Assembly (NCBI GenBank): GCA_002383165.1
Contig: DFXK01000014.1
Coordinates: 31,775 to 95,774 of the forward strand
Direction: 5' to 3'
DNA from: Flavobacteriales bacterium UBA4110
GTDB taxonomy: Bacteria > Bacteroidota > Bacteroidia > Flavobacteriales > Weeksellaceae
Length of the DNA stretch: 64,000 nt
Shown here: positions 1 to 8,704 of the stretch, in pieces
How the letters are laid out: the number at the start of each line of letters is the position of its first letter
Position numbering within the stretch: position 1 is the stretch's first letter
Position numbers and translations under genes: made by a program
Notes under the pieces: generated by a model
What the model was told of the DNA's origin: nothing
Database searches by the model: none
The model's input: the letters and a program-made list of their open reading frames with translations, nothing else

Positions 1-1782
1 GTAAACCAAGCTGTAAATAGTATTACGAGTAGTCTTTTTGTCGAGTTCGATAAAGAATTGTCATCCATAATGGTAATTACCAAAACAGGTTATAACCTTA
101 ATAATACTGTCAGTTTTCTAAACAGCTCTGTAGATGAACTTATCAAAAAAAGATTAACGGACCAGAATACTGTAGATCAGAATACAGTAAAATATTTGAA
201 TGAGAATCTGTTACTTATAAGGAAAAAATTAGATTCCAGTGCTAATGTTCTGAATAGGCTAAAAATCAATAATAGGCTTTTCGATATGGAGAATATAGAC
301 TCCAAGACGTTAGAAAAACTCACAACGCTGGAAAGCCAAAAGGCAGAACTTACCGCAAAAATTAACTCTTTAAATGACATCCGAAATTCTGTTAATACCA
401 ACAATCTTGAAAAGATTATAAGCCTAAATGTTGCGGGGATAGAAGATGGCAGCTTCAATGCATCCGTATCTGAGTTAAAGCAACTTTACGCAAAAAGAAG
501 AGAACTTGCCCAGATTTACACCCCCAACTCTGAGCCGATGCGAGAAATTAACAGACTTATAAACGAGGCAAAATACACATCACAGGGTGGGCTTAAAAAA
601 TATTTCCAGGGTTACTATGACAGACTTGCGCAGTTGGATTCTCAGATTGGTAAAATAGATCAAGAGTTAGTTTCGCTTCCCGAAAAGCAGAGGATTTTCC
701 TAGATGCGCAAAGAGGATATAATATAATAGAAAATACCTACAATACCCTTCTTACAGAACAGGCAAAATCCCAAATGCGTGTTGCAACCAACCAGAGTAA
801 TCTAACAGTTATTGACAAAGCAAAAAATCTTGGACAAGGCCCTATTGCTCCTAATATCGCTGCTACCCAAACCCAAATTATCGGAGGACTTCTACTGATA
901 CCGCTTGTCTTTCTGCTTTTAGGAGAATTGTTGGATAATAAGATTAGAAATCTTAAAGAGTTATTGGGTGTAACAAAAATTCCGTTGCTGGGAGTCATTG
1001 GCCATAATGGTTACGATAACAATCTTACGGTTTTGGAAGAACCTAAATCATCAATATCAGAAGCTTTCCGTTCCATAAGGGCAAATCTCCGTTTTCTCTT
1101 CGATGAAGAACAGAAAAGTAAAGTAATATTGATAACGTCTTCCATCAGTGGAGAAGGAAAAACCTATGTTTCTATTAATATTGCTTCAGTGCTAGGTCTC
1201 AGCGGGAAAAAAGCCGTTTTATTGGGAATGGATCTAAGGAAGCCAAAAATATTCGGTGATTTTAAAATCAATAATAAAAATGGCATCTCCAATTATCTTA
1301 CAGGGCAGGTAGAACTTGAAGATATTATCAATCACACCAGTATTCCGGGATTGGATGTTATCACTTCAGGGCCCATTCCGCCTAATCCATCAGAACTTTT
1401 GATGAGTGATAAAAATATGAATTTCATTGATAGGCTGAAAGATTTGTACGAATATATAATCATTGATTCTCCTCCGGTAGGTCTTGTGGCAGATTCTTTC
1501 GAGTTGATTAAAAAGGCGGATACAACAATATATGTGGTTCGCCATGAGTATACTGAAAAGCACATGGTGAGAATGATTACCGAAAAATACTTTAAAAAAG
1601 AAGTATCCAATCTGGGACTAGTCTACAATGATTTCGTAATAAAACAAGGCTACGGTTATGGCTATGGTTACGGTTATGGCTACGGCTATGGTTACGGTTA
1701 CTTTAACGAAGATGAAAATTATGTGGAACCCACAATTATAAAAATCAGGAATAAGCTTAAAAAGTTTTTAAACACAAAATAA
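1..1782 (+). CDS. Tyrosine autokinase for polysaccharide chain-length control/export, 5'-truncated
   Basis: The reading frame is open from base 1, so the gene begins before the window; the TTG at 58 is not a credible start. It encodes the C-terminal part of a Wzc-type co-polymerase. Coiled-coil periplasmic segments come first, then a second transmembrane helix (about nt 880-940), then a cytoplasmic bacterial tyrosine kinase domain. Walker A (SGEGKT, about nt 1147-1164), an A' motif (GMDLRKP) and Walker B (IIIDSPP) are all visible. The family autophosphorylates a C-terminal tyrosine cluster to regulate capsule or exopolysaccharide polymerisation in the inner membrane. Here the cluster is unusual: eight Tyr-Gly dipeptides plus one Tyr in a row (1651-1701). 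Family assignment is firm; the polysaccharide it serves is unknown because its locus lies outside the window. Confidence 0.93.
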   Translation, partial: VNQAVNSITSSLFVEFDKELSSIMVITKTGYNLNNTVSFLNSSVDELIKKRLTDQNTVDQNTVKYLNENLLLIRKKLDSSANVLNRLKINNRLFDMENIDSKTLEKLTTLESQKAELTAKINSLNDIRNSVNTNNLEKIISLNVAGIEDGSFNASVSELKQLYAKRRELAQIYTPNSEPMREINRLINEAKYTSQGGLKKYFQGYYDRLAQLDSQIGKIDQELVSLPEKQRIFLDAQRGYNIIENTYNTLLTEQAKSQMRVATNQSNLTVIDKAKNLGQGPIAPNIAATQTQIIGGLLLIPLVFLLLGELLDNKIRNLKELLGVTKIPLLGVIGHNGYDNNLTVLEEPKSSISEAFRSIRANLRFLFDEEQKSKVILITSSISGEGKTYVSINIASVLGLSGKKAVLLGMDLRKPKIFGDFKINNKNGISNYLTGQVELEDIINHTSIPGLDVITSGPIPPNPSELLMSDKNMNFIDRLKDLYEYIIIDSPPVGLVADSFELIKKADTTIYVVRHEYTEKHMVRMITEKYFKKEVSNLGLVYNDFVIKQGYGYGYGYGYGYGYGYGYFNEDENYVEPTIIKIRNKLKKFLNTK

Positions 1783-1786
1783 AATA

Positions 1787-1817
1787 GAAGCCTTTTTTCA
1801 AGGCTTTTATTTTTTTA
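1787..1817 (+). terminator. Rho-independent terminator after the tyrosine kinase gene
   Basis: A short stem (AAGCC pairing with GGCTT) is followed by a run of T, starting 5 nt after the stop codon. It separates the kinase transcript from the DUF6089-uppS-bamA operon. Confidence 0.75.
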
Positions 1818-1896
1818 TAGACTATTTTATCAATAAGTTCGTTTTTGTAATAAGAAATTATGTTTTTTTGTTTTTATTTAACTAAACTTTAAGAAG

Positions 1897-1925
1897 TTCC
1901 TTAATCTAAAAATGTTTTATATTTG
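1897..1925 (+). promoter_or_regulatory. Bacteroidota-type promoter of the DUF6089-uppS-bamA operon
   Basis: A perfect -7 element TATATTTG (1918-1925) lies 18 nt after a TTC that could serve as the -33 TTG. It overlaps the longer open frame that starts at 1912, so translation must begin downstream, which fixes the start of the next gene at 1966. Confidence 0.65.
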
Positions 1926-1965
1926 CACCAAATTTTTGAACAATAGACCTTTGAGCATATTGAGA

Positions 1966-2757
1966 ATGAAGAGAGAATTAACTTATACCTTTATGGCAAT
2001 TTTCTGTTTTTTGAGTTTGGCAAAAGCTCAGAGACATGAAGTTGGGATACAGATGGGTATGAGTAATCTTGTAGGTGATATAGGAAGTACAAATTATGTG
2101 CTTCAGAAGCCTGTAGGAAATATGTCGGATTATGGATTGCCTTTTTATGCTGGGATAATGTATAGGATGAATTTTAATCCCTATCAAACCATCAGGCTGA
2201 ATGTTGGATTCAATAATATTCAGTTTAATGACAGTTATGCAAAAGAAAATTATCGCAGGGCGAGAAAGCTTTCAGGAACCAACTCGGTAGTATCTGCGGA
2301 TTTAGTTTTTGAATATAATTTTCTTCCGGTTAATGAAGAACAGGTCAGTATGATTAGTCCTTATATCTTCGGTGGTGTCTCTGGTTTTTATATGAATACC
2401 GTCAAAGCTCATCTGAATGTAAATACTTACGGAACCCAGGTTGTTTATTCGAATGATAAAGCGTTTACGCTTGGAATTCCTTTTGGTGTAGGTCTTAAAT
2501 ATAAATTTAATTATAACTGGGCATTGTCCGGCGAGTTTACCTTCAGACCAACATTCTCAGATCAGGTAGATTACAGTATGCTGAAAGACGGTGATATCAC
2601 AGTGAAAAGCTTATTACCAACAGGTGATACTGCAGCAGCTGTGCAGGCTTTCAAAGACCAGCGAAATGTAGGTAACCTGAATTCCAAAGACTGGATTAAT
2701 TCAGCTACTATCATTCTTTCATATTCATTCGGGAGACCACCTTGTTATTGTAAATAG
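1966..2757 (+). CDS. DUF6089 family outer-membrane beta-barrel protein
   Basis: A 263-residue secreted protein. The signal peptide covers about the first 22 residues, ends in AKAQ, and is followed by a region of alternating hydrophobic and aromatic residues ending in a barrel-like ILSYSFGRP strand. The family is specific to Bacteroidota and typically sits just upstream of uppS and bamA, as here (uppS starts 5 nt after the stop). Its function is not established; a role in the outer membrane is inferred from the barrel-like sequence and from its neighbours. The frame extends 18 codons upstream, but that extension contains the promoter -7 element, so I chose the ATG at 1966. Confidence 0.85.
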   Translation: MKRELTYTFMAIFCFLSLAKAQRHEVGIQMGMSNLVGDIGSTNYVLQKPVGNMSDYGLPFYAGIMYRMNFNPYQTIRLNVGFNNIQFNDSYAKENYRRARKLSGTNSVVSADLVFEYNFLPVNEEQVSMISPYIFGGVSGFYMNTVKAHLNVNTYGTQVVYSNDKAFTLGIPFGVGLKYKFNYNWALSGEFTFRPTFSDQVDYSMLKDGDITVKSLLPTGDTAAAVQAFKDQRNVGNLNSKDWINSATIILSYSFGRPPCYCK

Positions 2758-2762
2758 TCATT

Positions 2763-3515
2763 ATGCAGGATTTAAAAAAGCTTATAAATAAAGATAAATT
2801 ACCAAAGCACGTGGCCGTTATAATGGACGGAAACGGAAGGTGGGCAAAATCTAGAGGAGAAGAAAGAACCTTTGGACATAAGAATGCTATCAATGCGGTG
2901 CGTAATGTTATCAATGCCTGTAATGAGATTCATATTCCATATCTTACTCTTTACACTTTCTCGTCAGAAAACTGGAACAGGCCGAAAGAAGAAGTGGATA
3001 CCTTAATGAATCTTTTATCGGAAACCTTGCTTTTGGAGGCCGAAGAGATTTTTTCTAAGGGACTAAGGATGCATGTAATAGGTGATATATCATCATTACC
3101 AGAATTAGTAAAAGACCAACTGATGAATGTGGTTAATCTCACAAAGGATAACAAAGGCGGAAATCTTATTCTTGCATTGAGTTACGGTTCTCAGAAAGAA
3201 ATTCTAAAAGCTGTTCAGGAGATCAGTAGAGAGGTAAAGGAAGGGAAACTGGCAGCAGATGATATTGATGAAAAAGTTTTTGAAAACCATCTTTATACCA
3301 GAGATTTTCCTCAGGTAGATCTTATGATCAGAACCAGCGGAGAGGTAAGAATTAGTAATTTCTTGCTTTGGCAGATTGCATACGCAGAACTTCAGTTTTT
3401 AGATGTATTATGGCCAGATTTCTCCAAGGATACATTTTTTCAGTGCGTTATAGATTATCAAAACAAAGAAAGAAGGTACGGAATGACCAGTGACCAGATT
3501 CTTTCACAAAAATAA
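2763..3515 (+). CDS. uppS: Isoprenyl transferase (undecaprenyl diphosphate synthase)
   Basis: Cis-prenyltransferase that adds isopentenyl units to farnesyl diphosphate, making the C55 lipid carrier used for peptidoglycan and O-antigen. The 250 residues match the family length. The substrate-binding signature VAVIMDGNGRWAKSRG lies at about residues 18-34 with the catalytic Asp, and the C-terminal signature RTSGEVRISNFLLWQ is intact (the family usually has GEQRISN; here Q is V). It is the second gene of the DUF6089-uppS-bamA-ompH operon, which couples carrier-lipid synthesis with outer-membrane assembly. Confidence 0.97.
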   Translation: MQDLKKLINKDKLPKHVAVIMDGNGRWAKSRGEERTFGHKNAINAVRNVINACNEIHIPYLTLYTFSSENWNRPKEEVDTLMNLLSETLLLEAEEIFSKGLRMHVIGDISSLPELVKDQLMNVVNLTKDNKGGNLILALSYGSQKEILKAVQEISREVKEGKLAADDIDEKVFENHLYTRDFPQVDLMIRTSGEVRISNFLLWQIAYAELQFLDVLWPDFSKDTFFQCVIDYQNKERRYGMTSDQILSQK

Positions 3516-3545
3516 ATTACAGAAAAGAGAACAACTTCAATAAGA

Positions 3546-6080
3546 ATGAAATTAAGATTTATACCCATTATTTTGCTTACAGCCTCCGTGTACTTTAACG
3601 CACAGGTTGTTCCACAGGGTAACAATGCAGATAACACAGAACTTAGCGGAAATCAGAATCAGGAGTATGTTCTGAAGGATATCGTTGTAGACGGTGTCAA
3701 AAGATATACACCGGCACAGATTTTACGTTTTACAGGTCTGGTGAAAGGAGAGAAGTTAGAAATCCCCGGACAGAGAGTCAGCAATGCTGTCAAAAAGCTA
3801 TGGGAAACACAGTCATTTTCTAAAGTAGAAGTGTATGTCCAGGATGTAGAAGGGCAAAATGTTATTTTGCAATTTCAGCTCCAGGATTTGAAAGAACTTG
3901 GTGAGATTAAATTCACCGGAAAAGGTATCGGCAAGTCTAAAAACGAAAAACTGATTAAGGATAACAATTTGAAACCTGGAACTAAGATAAACAGTAATCT
4001 GATTTCCAGTCTTCAGAATAAAATCCCTCAGGAATACATCTCAAAAGGATTTGCGGATGCGAAGATCAATATTCAGGAAAAAGCAAATGGTACAGATGCT
4101 AATCTGGTAGATTGGACCATCGAAGTTTCCAAAGGTAAAAAAGTGAAAATTGATAAAATCACTTTTGAAGGAAATGAAAATGTTTCCAGCAGAAAACTTA
4201 GAAAAAATGGTTTCAAGGAAACCAAGCAGAAGAGATTTATCAAAGGTATTTTGAAACCATCAAAATTTGTTCAGGACAAATATGATGAGGACAAAAGAAA
4301 TCTAATCAATTATTATAATTCATTAGGATTCAGAGATGCAACTATTGTGTCTGATTCTGTCTCTAGAAATGAAAAAGGATATAATATCAATGTCAAACTA
4401 AACGAAGGTAAGAAATATTACATTGGAGATATTAACTTCATAGGAAATACAACTTATTCATCAGAATTTTTACAAAAGATATTGGGGTACAAAACAGGAG
4501 ATATTTATGATGCTGTTGGCTTTAATAAAAAAGTTGGCGAAGATGGCGGTAAGGAAGATGATTCTGACCTGAAATCGATTTACATGAATAATGGTTTCCT
4601 TTTTTCTACGGTAACACCTATCGAAAAATCGGTTAAAGGAGATTCCATTAATTTGGAAATCAGAATTAATGAAGGGGAAAAAGCGACTTGGAACCGTGTA
4701 ACTTGGTCTGGAAATACTACGACACACGATCACGTAATTCTTAGAGCGCTTAGAACTAAGCCGGGAGCTTTGTTCGCAAAATCAGATATCAAGAGAACTT
4801 ATTTCGAATTGGCGGGGATGCAGTTTTTTGATCCTCAGCAAATCGGAACCGATGTAAAACCGAATCCGCAGGATAACACAGTTAATATGCACTGGACGCT
4901 TGTTGAAAAAGGTTCTTCTCAAGTACAGCTCCAGGCTGGTTATGGTGGTGGTTCTTTCATCGGAACATTAGGATTAACGTTCAATAACTTCTCTTTAAGA
5001 AACTTTTTGAAGTTCAAAGATTTCAAACCGGTTCCACAAGGTGACGGACAAACTTTATCGCTTCAGGCACAGGCAGGACAATATTTTACCAACTATGGAA
5101 TTTCATTTACAGAGCCTTGGTTATTCGGAACGAGACCTACAGCGCTAAGTGTGGGAGTGAATTATTCCAGAGTAAATTACTCATATTCAACGGGAGATCA
5201 GACAATGAATATTTTCTCTGCTACTGCAGGATTAACAAGATATTTAAAGTGGCCGGATGATTATTTTTCTCTTTACACAGGGATTCAGTACCAGAGCTAC
5301 AATTTCAGCAATTATCCATTTTATTTTGGAGATGCGCTGGAATATAACGGAAGTACAAAATCATTCAGTTTCAATATTGGTTTGAGTAGAAACTCAGCTG
5401 GTTTGGATCCGGTTTTCCCAACTTACGGTTCTAATATAGAAGCATCGTTGAAATTTACACCGCCATATTCTTGGTTCAGTAATAAAGATTATTCTACAAT
5501 GAGTACTTTGGACAAGTATAAGTGGATGGAATTCTATAAAGTGAAGTTAAAAGCAGATTTCTACAACGAAGTGGTCGGTAAGCTTGTTCTTAGAACTACC
5601 GGAGAAATGGGCTTTCTAAATGGATATAGCAAAGAATTAGGTCCACCACCTTTTGAAAGATATTATGTTGGAGGTGTAGGTTTGTTCAATGGTAGATTTG
5701 ATGGTAGAGAATTGGTGCCGTTGAGAGGTTATGAAAATGCTTCATCCACGGGTTTCAGTTCATCATCATCGTATGACATTACGCCTTATGGTGGAGCAAC
5801 AATTTATAATAGATTTGCAGCAGAACTGAGATATCCTATTTCTATGAATCAGACGGCTAAGATCTTTGCTTTAACATTTGTAGAAGCTGGAAATGCTTGG
5901 AACAGTTTCGGAGCTTATAATCCATTCAGACTAAAAAGATCTGCAGGGATCGGAATCAGGGTTTCGATGTCAGCATTTGGATTGATTGGTTTTGACTTTG
6001 CTTATGGTTTCGATAAAACTTTAGGAGGTACAGAGCCGTCCGGATGGCAAACACACTTCCTGATGAATCAGCCATTATAA
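3546..6080 (+). CDS. bamA: Outer membrane protein assembly factor BamA
   Basis: Core of the BAM complex, which inserts beta-barrel proteins into the outer membrane. It has 844 residues: a signal peptide (about 1-20, ending NAQ), a string of POTRA domains (about 40-430, with repeated patterns such as GEIKFTGK and IDKITFEGNENVS) and a C-terminal 16-strand barrel, with the loop-6 VRGF-type motif seen here as LRGYENAS. The gene lies between uppS and two ompH genes, a common Bacteroidota arrangement. The last residues are MNQPL, so the chain does not end in the aromatic residue usual for barrel proteins. Confidence 0.96.
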   Translation: MKLRFIPIILLTASVYFNAQVVPQGNNADNTELSGNQNQEYVLKDIVVDGVKRYTPAQILRFTGLVKGEKLEIPGQRVSNAVKKLWETQSFSKVEVYVQDVEGQNVILQFQLQDLKELGEIKFTGKGIGKSKNEKLIKDNNLKPGTKINSNLISSLQNKIPQEYISKGFADAKINIQEKANGTDANLVDWTIEVSKGKKVKIDKITFEGNENVSSRKLRKNGFKETKQKRFIKGILKPSKFVQDKYDEDKRNLINYYNSLGFRDATIVSDSVSRNEKGYNINVKLNEGKKYYIGDINFIGNTTYSSEFLQKILGYKTGDIYDAVGFNKKVGEDGGKEDDSDLKSIYMNNGFLFSTVTPIEKSVKGDSINLEIRINEGEKATWNRVTWSGNTTTHDHVILRALRTKPGALFAKSDIKRTYFELAGMQFFDPQQIGTDVKPNPQDNTVNMHWTLVEKGSSQVQLQAGYGGGSFIGTLGLTFNNFSLRNFLKFKDFKPVPQGDGQTLSLQAQAGQYFTNYGISFTEPWLFGTRPTALSVGVNYSRVNYSYSTGDQTMNIFSATAGLTRYLKWPDDYFSLYTGIQYQSYNFSNYPFYFGDALEYNGSTKSFSFNIGLSRNSAGLDPVFPTYGSNIEASLKFTPPYSWFSNKDYSTMSTLDKYKWMEFYKVKLKADFYNEVVGKLVLRTTGEMGFLNGYSKELGPPPFERYYVGGVGLFNGRFDGRELVPLRGYENASSTGFSSSSSYDITPYGGATIYNRFAAELRYPISMNQTAKIFALTFVEAGNAWNSFGAYNPFRLKRSAGIGIRVSMSAFGLIGFDFAYGFDKTLGGTEPSGWQTHFLMNQPL

Positions 6081-6101
6081 AAAAAATACTATTTTTATAG
6101 G

Positions 6102-6752
6102 ATGAAAAAACTAGCAATATTTGTAACATTTCTTTTTGCCATAGCTCATATCTATGCACAGAAAATAGGCGTGGTAGATACAAACTATGTCCTTAGCAAA
6201 CTTCCTCAGTACAAAGAAGCTGAGAGTAGACTTAATTCCCAAATCAGCCAATGGCAGTCTGATCTACAGAAACTACAGGCAGATTATGAAAGGAAAAGAG
6301 AAGCCTTTGAGAATGAGAAAGTATTGCTGGTAGGCGAACAGCTGAAGATGCGTGAGAAAGAAGTGGTAGATATGGAAGCGAGCATCAGAAATACAATCGG
6401 TGCAAGATTCGGGTCTAATGGAGAAGTGAACCAGCTTCGTTCCAATCTCACAAAACCATTTCAGGATCAAATATGGAATGCCATTAAGACCGTGTCTACA
6501 AAGAATAATTTGGGCATAGTTCTTGATAAAAGCAACAACATCAGTGTGATATTTTTAGATAAGAAATACGACTACACGGATGCTGTCCTCAGCCTATTAG
6601 GGAAAAATATTTCTAAGGATGAAAAAGCTAGCTCCGGAAGCGTTTCCTCCGGAACATTAAATGGAAAAGAACAAAATGGAAGAATTTCTCCTAAAGGTAA
6701 ACTTAAATCTACGCAGAGAAAAAGCCTTGGTGATTCTGCTGAAATGAAATAA
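6102..6752 (+). CDS. OmpH/Skp family periplasmic chaperone (first copy)
   Basis: A 216-residue protein with a signal peptide ending IYAQ and the OmpH hallmark KIGVVDTNYVLSKLP just after it. A long charged coiled coil follows (about residues 40-110) that would form the tentacles of the Skp trimer. The family holds unfolded outer-membrane proteins on their way to BamA, encoded 21 nt upstream. The C-terminal 40 residues are a Ser/Gly/Lys-rich low-complexity tail not needed for the fold. It is paired with a second shorter copy 33 nt downstream. Confidence 0.92.
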   Translation: MKKLAIFVTFLFAIAHIYAQKIGVVDTNYVLSKLPQYKEAESRLNSQISQWQSDLQKLQADYERKREAFENEKVLLVGEQLKMREKEVVDMEASIRNTIGARFGSNGEVNQLRSNLTKPFQDQIWNAIKTVSTKNNLGIVLDKSNNISVIFLDKKYDYTDAVLSLLGKNISKDEKASSGSVSSGTLNGKEQNGRISPKGKLKSTQRKSLGDSAEMK

Positions 6753-6785
6753 AATAATTTAAATATATAAACATAACTTTTTAAA

Positions 6786-7289
6786 ATGAACAAATTAAAT
6801 GTATTATTAGTAGCTGTTGTAATGGTTTTTGCTACAGGTTTTGCAAATGCACAGAAAATTGCATCAGTAGACATTAACTCAATATTCACTGCAATGCCGG
6901 AAATGAAAGCTTTGGATACACAGTTGCAGTCACTTCAGACCGCTAAACAAACTGAATTGGAAAAGCAGGGAAAATCTCTTCAGGATCTTATGAAGAAATA
7001 TCAGGATGAAGCGCCTAAGCAGACTCAGGCTATCAATGAGCAAAGAAGTCAAGAAGTTCAAAAACTTCAGGACAACTTGCAGCAGATGTATTCTGCAGCA
7101 CAGAAAGACATAGCTGAAAAAAGAGATGCAGGATTGGCTCCTATCGAAAAGAAAATCAATGATGCCATCACAAAAGTGTCTAAAGCTGCAGGTTATGAAT
7201 TCGTATTCGACGCTTCCAGCACAGCTTTAGTGTACAAAGCAGGAACTGATGCTACTCCAGCAGTTAAAAAAGAATTAGGATTAAAATAA
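6786..7289 (+). CDS. OmpH/Skp family periplasmic chaperone (second copy)
   Basis: A 167-residue protein with a signal peptide ending ANAQ, then KIASVDINSIFTAMP and a Gln/Lys-rich coiled coil (about residues 45-115). It is closer to the usual Skp size than the upstream copy. The two OmpH genes probably arose by duplication and both end the uppS-bamA operon, which closes with a strong terminator at 7310-7340. Confidence 0.93.
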   Translation: MNKLNVLLVAVVMVFATGFANAQKIASVDINSIFTAMPEMKALDTQLQSLQTAKQTELEKQGKSLQDLMKKYQDEAPKQTQAINEQRSQEVQKLQDNLQQMYSAAQKDIAEKRDAGLAPIEKKINDAITKVSKAAGYEFVFDASSTALVYKAGTDATPAVKKELGLK

Positions 7290-7309
7290 CAATATCTTAA
7301 TAAATCATA

Positions 7310-7340
7310 AAACCGCTCTTTTTCGGAGCGGTTTTTTTAT
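7310..7340 (+). terminator. Strong terminator of the bamA-ompH operon
   Basis: Perfect 8-bp stem AACCGCTC/GAGCGGTT with a 7-nt loop, followed by a T-run. The T-run overlaps the -7 element of the next promoter. Confidence 0.9.
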
Positions 7341-7345
7341 TTTTG
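7338..7345 (+). promoter_or_regulatory. -7 element TATTTTTG directly before the thioesterase ATG
   Basis: A perfect TAnnTTTG match lies only 4 nt before the start codon at 7350, so transcription would start at or next to the ATG. It overlaps the T-tract of the upstream terminator. No good -33 TTG is visible at the usual distance. Confidence 0.5.
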
Positions 7346-7349
7346 CATT

Positions 7350-7832
7350 ATGGAAAAAGAATTTTCATCCACTGTAAAGATCCGCTTCGCAGATTGTGAC
7401 CCCATTGGTCATCTGAATAATGTAAAATACCTCGAATATATGCTCAATGCAAGAGAAGATCACGTAGAACAGAACTACGGATTTACTTATGAGCAATATG
7501 CTAGAGAAACAGGATGCACTTGGGTTACTATCCAAAATGAAATTGCTTACCTAAAAGAAGTAAGATATAATTCTACGGTAACTATTACCAGCAAAACCAT
7601 TTTTGTTGATGACCTAACAGCGGTGGTAGAATTACTGATGAAGGATGACAAAGGTGTAGTACACGCTGTTTTTTGGCTCACAGTGATTTACTTTAATATG
7701 AAGGCTAGAAGGGCTGAAAAAATGCCGGACAAGACCTTAAATCAGTTTGCCCATTTTCTTGTGAATATAGATCATAAAACATTTAAAGAAAGGGTTTCGT
7801 TTTTCAGAAGCCAGAATAAAGCAAAAAATTAA
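7350..7832 (+). CDS. Acyl-CoA thioesterase, hotdog fold (4HBT type)
   Basis: A 160-residue single hotdog domain. The 4-hydroxybenzoyl-CoA thioesterase signature (IRFADCDPIGHLNNVKYLEY, about residues 11-30) carries the catalytic Asp and the GHLNN turn. It hydrolyses acyl-CoA thioesters in the cytoplasm; the substrate cannot be told. It starts 9 nt after a terminator and is followed at 3 nt by an RmlD-like reductase, so the two are probably co-transcribed. Confidence 0.88.
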   Translation: MEKEFSSTVKIRFADCDPIGHLNNVKYLEYMLNAREDHVEQNYGFTYEQYARETGCTWVTIQNEIAYLKEVRYNSTVTITSKTIFVDDLTAVVELLMKDDKGVVHAVFWLTVIYFNMKARRAEKMPDKTLNQFAHFLVNIDHKTFKERVSFFRSQNKAKN

Positions 7833-7834
7833 AC

Positions 7835-8704
7835 ATGAAAAGAATTCTCGTAATCGGAGGAAATGGTCAGCTTGGCCATTGTCTTCAGAAAATAGCTCCC
7901 AAGTACCATACTCAGTATGATTTTAATTTTACAGGATCTTCTGTAGTAGATATTACAAATTATGATCAGGTGGATGAGGTTATTGCTGAGTATCAACCAG
8001 ATTTTGTAATTAACGCTTCGGCTTATACGGCAGTAGATCTTGCTGAAAAAGAGGCAGATCGTGCATTTGCGGTGAATGCTGATGCAGTTGGAAACCTGGC
8101 TAAGGTCTGTAAAGATAATAATGCTGTACTAATCCACGTTTCCACAGATTATGTCTTTGACGGGGAGACTAATTTAAGTTATTCTGAGGATGATTTTACC
8201 AATCCTATCGGCGTATATGGTGCCTCCAAAAGAAAGGGTGAAGAGTTGGCTTTAGACAGCAATCCAGAAACAATTATTTTGAGGACGTCCTGGCTCTATT
8301 CAGAATTTAATAAGAATTTTGTCAAAACGATGCTTCATTTATTTACGATCAAAGATGAGTTGGGAATAGTTGGAGATCAGCACGGACAGCCTACCAATGC
8401 CAATGATCTTGCCGAAGCGATTATGGATATTATAGAAGCTCAGAAAAAGACTTTCGGGATCTATCACTTTTCCAATTATCCTGAAACAACATGGTTTGAA
8501 TTTGCCAGTAAAATAAAAGAATTTTCCGGTTCTGAGGTTAATTTAAAATCTATCACAACGGAAGAATTTCCGACGCCGGCAAAACGTCCGAAAAGAAGCA
8601 CAATGTCTCTGGAAAAGATCGAAAAGGATTATAATATAGAGCCCAAACATTGGGAAAACAGTCTTAGAGACTGCGTAGAAATTTTAAAATTAACGAATGC
8701 GTAA
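7835..8704 (+). CDS. rfbD: dTDP-4-dehydrorhamnose reductase family protein
   Basis: NAD(P)-dependent reductase of the extended SDR type, RmlD family, which converts dTDP-4-keto-L-rhamnose to dTDP-L-rhamnose. It has 289 residues, with a Rossmann motif GGNGQLG (about residues 8-14), the phrases NASAYTAVDLAE and VSTDYVFDG, and a catalytic Tyr-Lys pair in YGASK (about residues 129-133). The other rhamnose genes (rmlA, rmlB, rmlC) are not in the window, so it may be an orphan member or have a related substrate. It overlaps the next gene by 8 nt. Confidence 0.9.
   Translation: MKRILVIGGNGQLGHCLQKIAPKYHTQYDFNFTGSSVVDITNYDQVDEVIAEYQPDFVINASAYTAVDLAEKEADRAFAVNADAVGNLAKVCKDNNAVLIHVSTDYVFDGETNLSYSEDDFTNPIGVYGASKRKGEELALDSNPETIILRTSWLYSEFNKNFVKTMLHLFTIKDELGIVGDQHGQPTNANDLAEAIMDIIEAQKKTFGIYHFSNYPETTWFEFASKIKEFSGSEVNLKSITTEEFPTPAKRPKRSTMSLEKIEKDYNIEPKHWENSLRDCVEILKLTNA

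Noticed and set aside
1651..1701. Tyr-Gly tandem repeat as a CRISPR-like or satellite repeat
   Set aside because: It is short, in frame and coding in the kinase C-terminus; there are no spacers.
1912..1965. 18-codon N-terminal extension of the DUF6089 gene
   Set aside because: It overlaps a perfect -7 promoter element, and the signal peptide begins at the ATG at 1966.
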